A stretch of 5,952 nucleotides of DNA, taken from positions 1-5,952 of the forward strand of contig JBBRLG010000467.1 in the NCBI GenBank assembly GCA_038231495.1. The letters run 5' to 3'. The notes under the pieces are model-generated. The model was not told the origin of the DNA and did not search any database. It was given only the letters and a program-made list of their open reading frames with translations. The stretch is from JBBRLG01 sp038231495 (lineage in GTDB: Bacteria; Planctomycetota; Planctomycetia; Gemmatales; Gemmataceae). Numbering within the stretch: the first letter of the stretch is position 1; each line of letters opens with the position of its first letter. The translations under genes and the position numbers were made by a program. This document shows, piece by piece, positions 5,701 through 5,952 of this stretch.

Positions 5701-5952
5701 ACCTACGAACGGGTGCGGATCAAGACGCCGGACGGTTTCGAGTTGGAAGCAAGCGTTTTGAAGCCGGTGAACTTCGACTCGCAGAAAAAGTACCCGGTGT
5801 GGTTCATGACTTACGCCGGGCCGCACGCGCCGACGGTGCGCGACGGCTGGAACGCGGGCCGTTTCCGCGACGAGATGCTGGCAAACCTGGGGTTTATCGT
5901 CTTCCGCTGCGACCCGCGGAGCGCCAGCGGCAAGGGTGCCTGTTCGACCTGG
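2740..5952 (+). CDS. Secreted fusion peptidase: M14 zinc carboxypeptidase + S9B dipeptidyl-peptidase IV (3' end outside window)
   Basis: One frame is open from ATG 2740 to the last base (1071 codons, no stop), preceded by GAGG (2730-2733) at six bases. Residues 1-16 look like a signal peptide (RR, then a leucine-rich core, then AA), so the enzyme is exported. Residues ~25-330 are an M14 metallocarboxypeptidase. Zinc ligands are H100 and E103 (NIHAGEVDG) and H202 (DCHTTN); substrate residues are N172-R173 (DLNRD) and the catalytic glutamate is E289 (LSESYTY). A beta-rich module follows to ~516 (PLGSLAAFLLEP, TWNFFDD, FPVLRL), the normal end of this M14 type. From ~538 a DPP IV beta-propeller begins, including the dipeptide-anchoring double Glu E710-E711 (DWVYYEEVY). 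The S9 hydrolase domain starts near 985, with oxyanion Tyr Y1025 (TYAGP) and DPRSASGKG near the end. The catalytic Ser, Asp and His should lie beyond the edge; expected full length is about 1,250 aa. It could degrade peptides from both ends in the periplasm for nutrition (inference). Confidence 0.95.
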   Translation, partial: MIRRIWPLLFLTLLAADKPAEPLLTVAEKTEYKATSRHADVVEFCDRLAKQSPVVRVGELGTSGEGRKLPLLILADPPVATPEEAAKSKKLVVLVIGNIHAGEVDGKEALLMLARDIATAKERPLLKDLVIVFAPIFNADGNEQIAKTHRSNQAGPEEGVGVRTNAQGLDLNRDYVKLESPEVRALVRAFNQWDPAVFVDCHTTNGSFHRYTMTYEGGRCPAGDAKIVNLVMDEMLPEITKRLEKETGYKSYYYGGFSPDRTRWETVPATPRYGTHYAGLRNCIAILSESYTYAPFKDRVLGSRGFVKDILEYTAENKEKIRKLLDDARKLTVQAGTELKETAKVPLQYKDGPRGRPYEFLGFVEEVKDGRKVSTGTPKSYELTYWGGSETTLSVRLPYAYLIPASQAKAVENLQRHGVVMEELREDIELDVEAYQVEQITKGPAFQKHQPLSLGVKPRKESRKVEAGTVVVRTAQPLGSLAAFLLEPQSCDGLATWNFFDDALKEGKDFPVLRLPAKAALTTGRVRPLPEDRPQKKSISFETLHGTTPPPNFSGNPAWIVGWLDDGEHFLQMKEGRLHTVDAVTGRSQQFIDPDKLATGLATLPAVDKEAVQRLARSPVLQMNAQRTSALFLHENDLYHCNLDGTKPVRLTRSPGAKELATFSPDGRFVAFVRDNNLFVVDVATQTEKALTTDGSTTVFNGKADWVYYEEVYNRSRHAFWWSPDSTRLAFLSFDDGPVKKLTVVDHLPVNQRVEETPYPKAGQPNPLVKLGVVSTGGGTVNWADLDGYTANASLVPRVGWMPDSQNAFFYVQDRAQTWLDFCTVGRTGGAPTKLFREATKAWVDDPGDPTFLKDGSFLLLSERSGWKHVYHFDKDGKLKKPITTGDWEVRTLHLVDEDGGWVYFSATRDSPTSQNLYRVKLDGTGIERLTSGVDQRVAVAPKAKLFIHSYSDEKTPTRVRVCRTDGTAVRMVDTNPVYLVEDYRLGTYERVRIKTPDGFELEASVLKPVNFDSQKKYPVWFMTYAGPHAPTVRDGWNAGRFRDEMLANLGFIVFRCDPRSASGKGACSTW

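Noticed and set aside
5933..5942. GGCAAGGGTG near the right end, resembling the 13-bp repeat
   Set aside because: It lies inside the coding frame of the S9 domain at a motif that explains the codons (Gly-Lys-Gly), so it is probably coincidence.

Overview
The window is high-GC DNA with two parts: the recombination platform of an integron (about 1-2425) and the 5' part of a large secreted peptidase gene (2740 to the right edge). The organism is probably a planctomycete, perhaps of the Gemmata group. That is inferred from the peptidase architecture, the GC-rich codon use and the type of integron integrase; nothing in the window proves it.

Integron, read right to left. An integron-type tyrosine recombinase gene (intI, 1028-2425, +) reads rightwards from promoter PintI (957-984). 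Back to back with it, a near-consensus promoter (Pc, 908-936) fires leftwards on the minus strand. Its transcript would first cross six imperfect palindromes spaced 20-22 bp apart (786-902). It then passes the attI/cassette junction core site GTTCGGC (756-762) and enters a complete gene cassette (139-761). The cassette holds one uncharacterised 167-codon gene (236-739, GTG start, good Shine-Dalgarno). Six bases after its stop codon comes a complete attC site (133-229) with paired R boxes, paired L boxes, two one-base bulges and a terminal loop. The attC ends in the same core sequence, GTTCGGC, as the junction, which is what defines a mobilisable cassette. Bases 1-138 are the start of a second cassette, cut by the window edge. 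The layout (divergent intI, Pc, attI, then cassettes ending in attC) is that of a classical integron. The palindrome array and a duplicated N-terminal domain in IntI are unusual additions.

Intergenic 2426-2739. This holds five copies of a 13-bp TTGGCAAGGGTGG element (one inverted, forming a perfect hairpin), a TGACAC/GTGTCA palindrome and a probable extended -10 promoter for the next gene.

Peptidase gene. From ATG 2740 one frame stays open for 1071 codons to the last base. It encodes a signal peptide, a complete M14 zinc carboxypeptidase with its C-terminal beta module, a dipeptidyl-peptidase IV (S9B) beta-propeller and the start of the S9 alpha/beta-hydrolase domain. The catalytic serine lies beyond the window. 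This is a head-to-tail fusion of two exopeptidases, one trimming from the C-terminus and the other from the N-terminus, apparently exported together. It seems unrelated to the integron.
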